Shown: positions 63,236 through 64,000 of the stretch, in pieces | How the letters are laid out: every line of letters starts with the position of its first letter | Numbering within the stretch: the first letter of the stretch is position 1 | Assembly (NCBI RefSeq): GCF_004342165.1 | Contig: NZ_SMAL01000003.1 | Coordinates: 1 to 64,000, forward strand | DNA length: 64,000 bases | DNA from: Natranaerovirga pectinivora | GTDB taxonomy: Bacteria > Bacillota > Clostridia > Lachnospirales > DSM-24629 | Direction of reading: 5' to 3' | Position numbers and translations under genes: made by a program | The notes under the pieces: generated by a model | The model's input: the letters and a program-made list of their open reading frames with translations, nothing else | The model's database searches: none | What the model was told of the DNA's origin: nothing

Positions 63236-64000
63236 CTAAAATTGCTTCAAGAAACGCACATCATTCTCAAACAACAATCTCATATCCTCAATCTCATATC
63301 TAAGCAACGTAATTCTCTCTAATCCCATTCCAAAGGCAAAGCCACTATACTCATTAGGATCTATCCCACACATTTCAAGAACCTTAGGATGAACCATTCC
63401 ACAACCAAGAATTTCAATCCAGCCTGTTCCTTTACACATACGGCAGCCTTTTCCTTCACACATTACACAAGAAACATCAACTTCTGCACTAGGTTCTGTA
63501 AATGGGAAATGATGTGGTCTAAATTTTACACGGGTTTTTTCTCCATATAACTCTTTAGCAAAAACTGCTAAAGCACCTTTTAAATCCGCCATAGTAATGT
63601 TTTTATCAATTACCAATCCTTCTATTTGATGAAAAACAGGTGAGTGGGTTGCATCTACTTCATCTGAACGAAATACTCTTCCTGGTGCTAAAACTCTAAT
63701 TGGAGGTGTTTTCTTCTCCATTTCTCTAATCTGTACTGGTGATGTTTGTGTTCTTAGTAAGTACTCACCATTTATATAGAAAGTGTCTTGTTCATCTTTT
63801 GCTGGATGATTCGCCGGGATATTTAAAGCCTCAAAATTATAATAGTCTTTTTCAACTTCAGGTCCTTCAACAATTTCATATCCCATTCCAATGAAAATTC
63901 TTTTAATATCTTCTAAGACAATATTCATAGGATGACGGTGACCAATCTCAACCTTTTTAGCTGGTAAAGTTACGTCAATGGTTTCATTTTGTAATTGACT
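63236..64000 (-). CDS. pheS: phenylalanyl-tRNA synthetase alpha subunit, 5' end beyond the window
   Basis: Catalytic class II subunit; about 254 C-terminal residues of an expected 340 or so. The frame continues to the right edge ([20 protein letters not shown]), so the internal ATG at 63928 is not the start. Class II motifs include [14 protein letters not shown] and [17 protein letters not shown]. The insertion [17 protein letters not shown], a cysteine-rich loop seen in many Firmicute PheS proteins, is present. Confidence 0.96.
   Translation of the reverse strand, partial: SQLQNETIDVTLPAKKVEIGHRHPMNIVLEDIKRIFIGMGYEIVEGPEVEKDYYNFEALNIPANHPAKDEQDTFYINGEYLLRTQTSPVQIREMEKKTPPIRVLAPGRVFRSDEVDATHSPVFHQIEGLVIDKNITMADLKGALAVFAKELYGEKTRVKFRPHHFPFTEPSAEVDVSCVMCEGKGCRMCKGTGWIEILGCGMVHPKVLEMCGIDPNEYSGFAFGMGLERITLLRYEIEDMRLLFENDVRFLKQF

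Overview
The window is low-GC, coding-dense DNA from an anaerobic, probably endospore-forming member of the Clostridia (Firmicutes). This rests on strongly AT-rich intergenic DNA, AGGAGG-type ribosome binding sites, the GatCAB amidotransferase, a T-box on leuS, Rex, a SpoIID-type protein, a clostridial-type NifD insertion and an apparent Re-citrate synthase. I cannot name a genus from sequence alone. There is no CRISPR array, tRNA gene, complete transposon or prophage.

Layout. (1) 1-700: 5' end of a 16S rRNA gene leaving the window on the minus strand, with leader repeats and two tandem promoters. (2) 779-2915: a VanW-like protein, dCTP deaminase and a Cu/Zn superoxide dismutase homologue. 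(3) 2979-12970: a compact molybdenum-type nitrogen fixation operon on the minus strand, nifH-nifI1-nifI2-nifD-nifK-nifE-nifN-nifB-nifV. It has a structured leader and internal stem-loops, and sodC may be its last gene. A lone GltD-like flavoprotein lies upstream at 13179-14420. (4) 14901-21149: small metabolic genes (DUF2935, aldo/keto reductase, nitroreductase, SDR, esterase, VOC, metallo-hydrolase, zinc ribbon). (5) 21323-36180: housekeeping genes: gatCAB, ligA, yebC, an AEC transporter, mazF, alr, nnrDE, acpS, rex and an ABC-F protein. (6) 36265-42362: aconitase, a GntR regulator, isocitrate dehydrogenase and a probable Re-citrate synthase. Together these form the oxidative branch from acetyl-CoA and oxaloacetate to 2-oxoglutarate, the carbon skeleton that accepts fixed ammonia. 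(7) 42710-46979: an unusual island of small, low-complexity proteins around a subtilisin-like protease. (8) 47016-51958: leuS with a T-box leader, and a divergent EF-G-like GTPase. (9) 52310-57684: a shikimate/tyrosine operon (hisC, DAHP synthase, tyrA, aroA) ending in an SGNH hydrolase. (10) 57706-64000: queA, a SpoIID/LytB protein, pheT and the 3' part of pheS.

How it fits together. NifHDK is nitrogenase. NifE, NifN, NifB and NifV make the FeMo cofactor, with NifV supplying homocitrate. NifI1 and NifI2 are PII-like proteins expected to switch nitrogenase off when 2-oxoglutarate is low or ammonium is high. The citrate-to-2-oxoglutarate genes 24 kb away would supply both the regulatory signal and the ammonium acceptor.

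Most novel material. The 42.7-47.0 kb island holds two glycine-rich hydrophobic paralogues on either side of a protease, and three Met/Asn-rich proteins that share a helical signature. Next are the regulatory structures: the nifH leader terminator and operator palindromes, three overlapping palindromes on the citrate synthase promoter, a perfect hairpin burying the ribosome binding site of the SpoIID-like gene, and a 105-nt inverted repeat between pheS and pheT.
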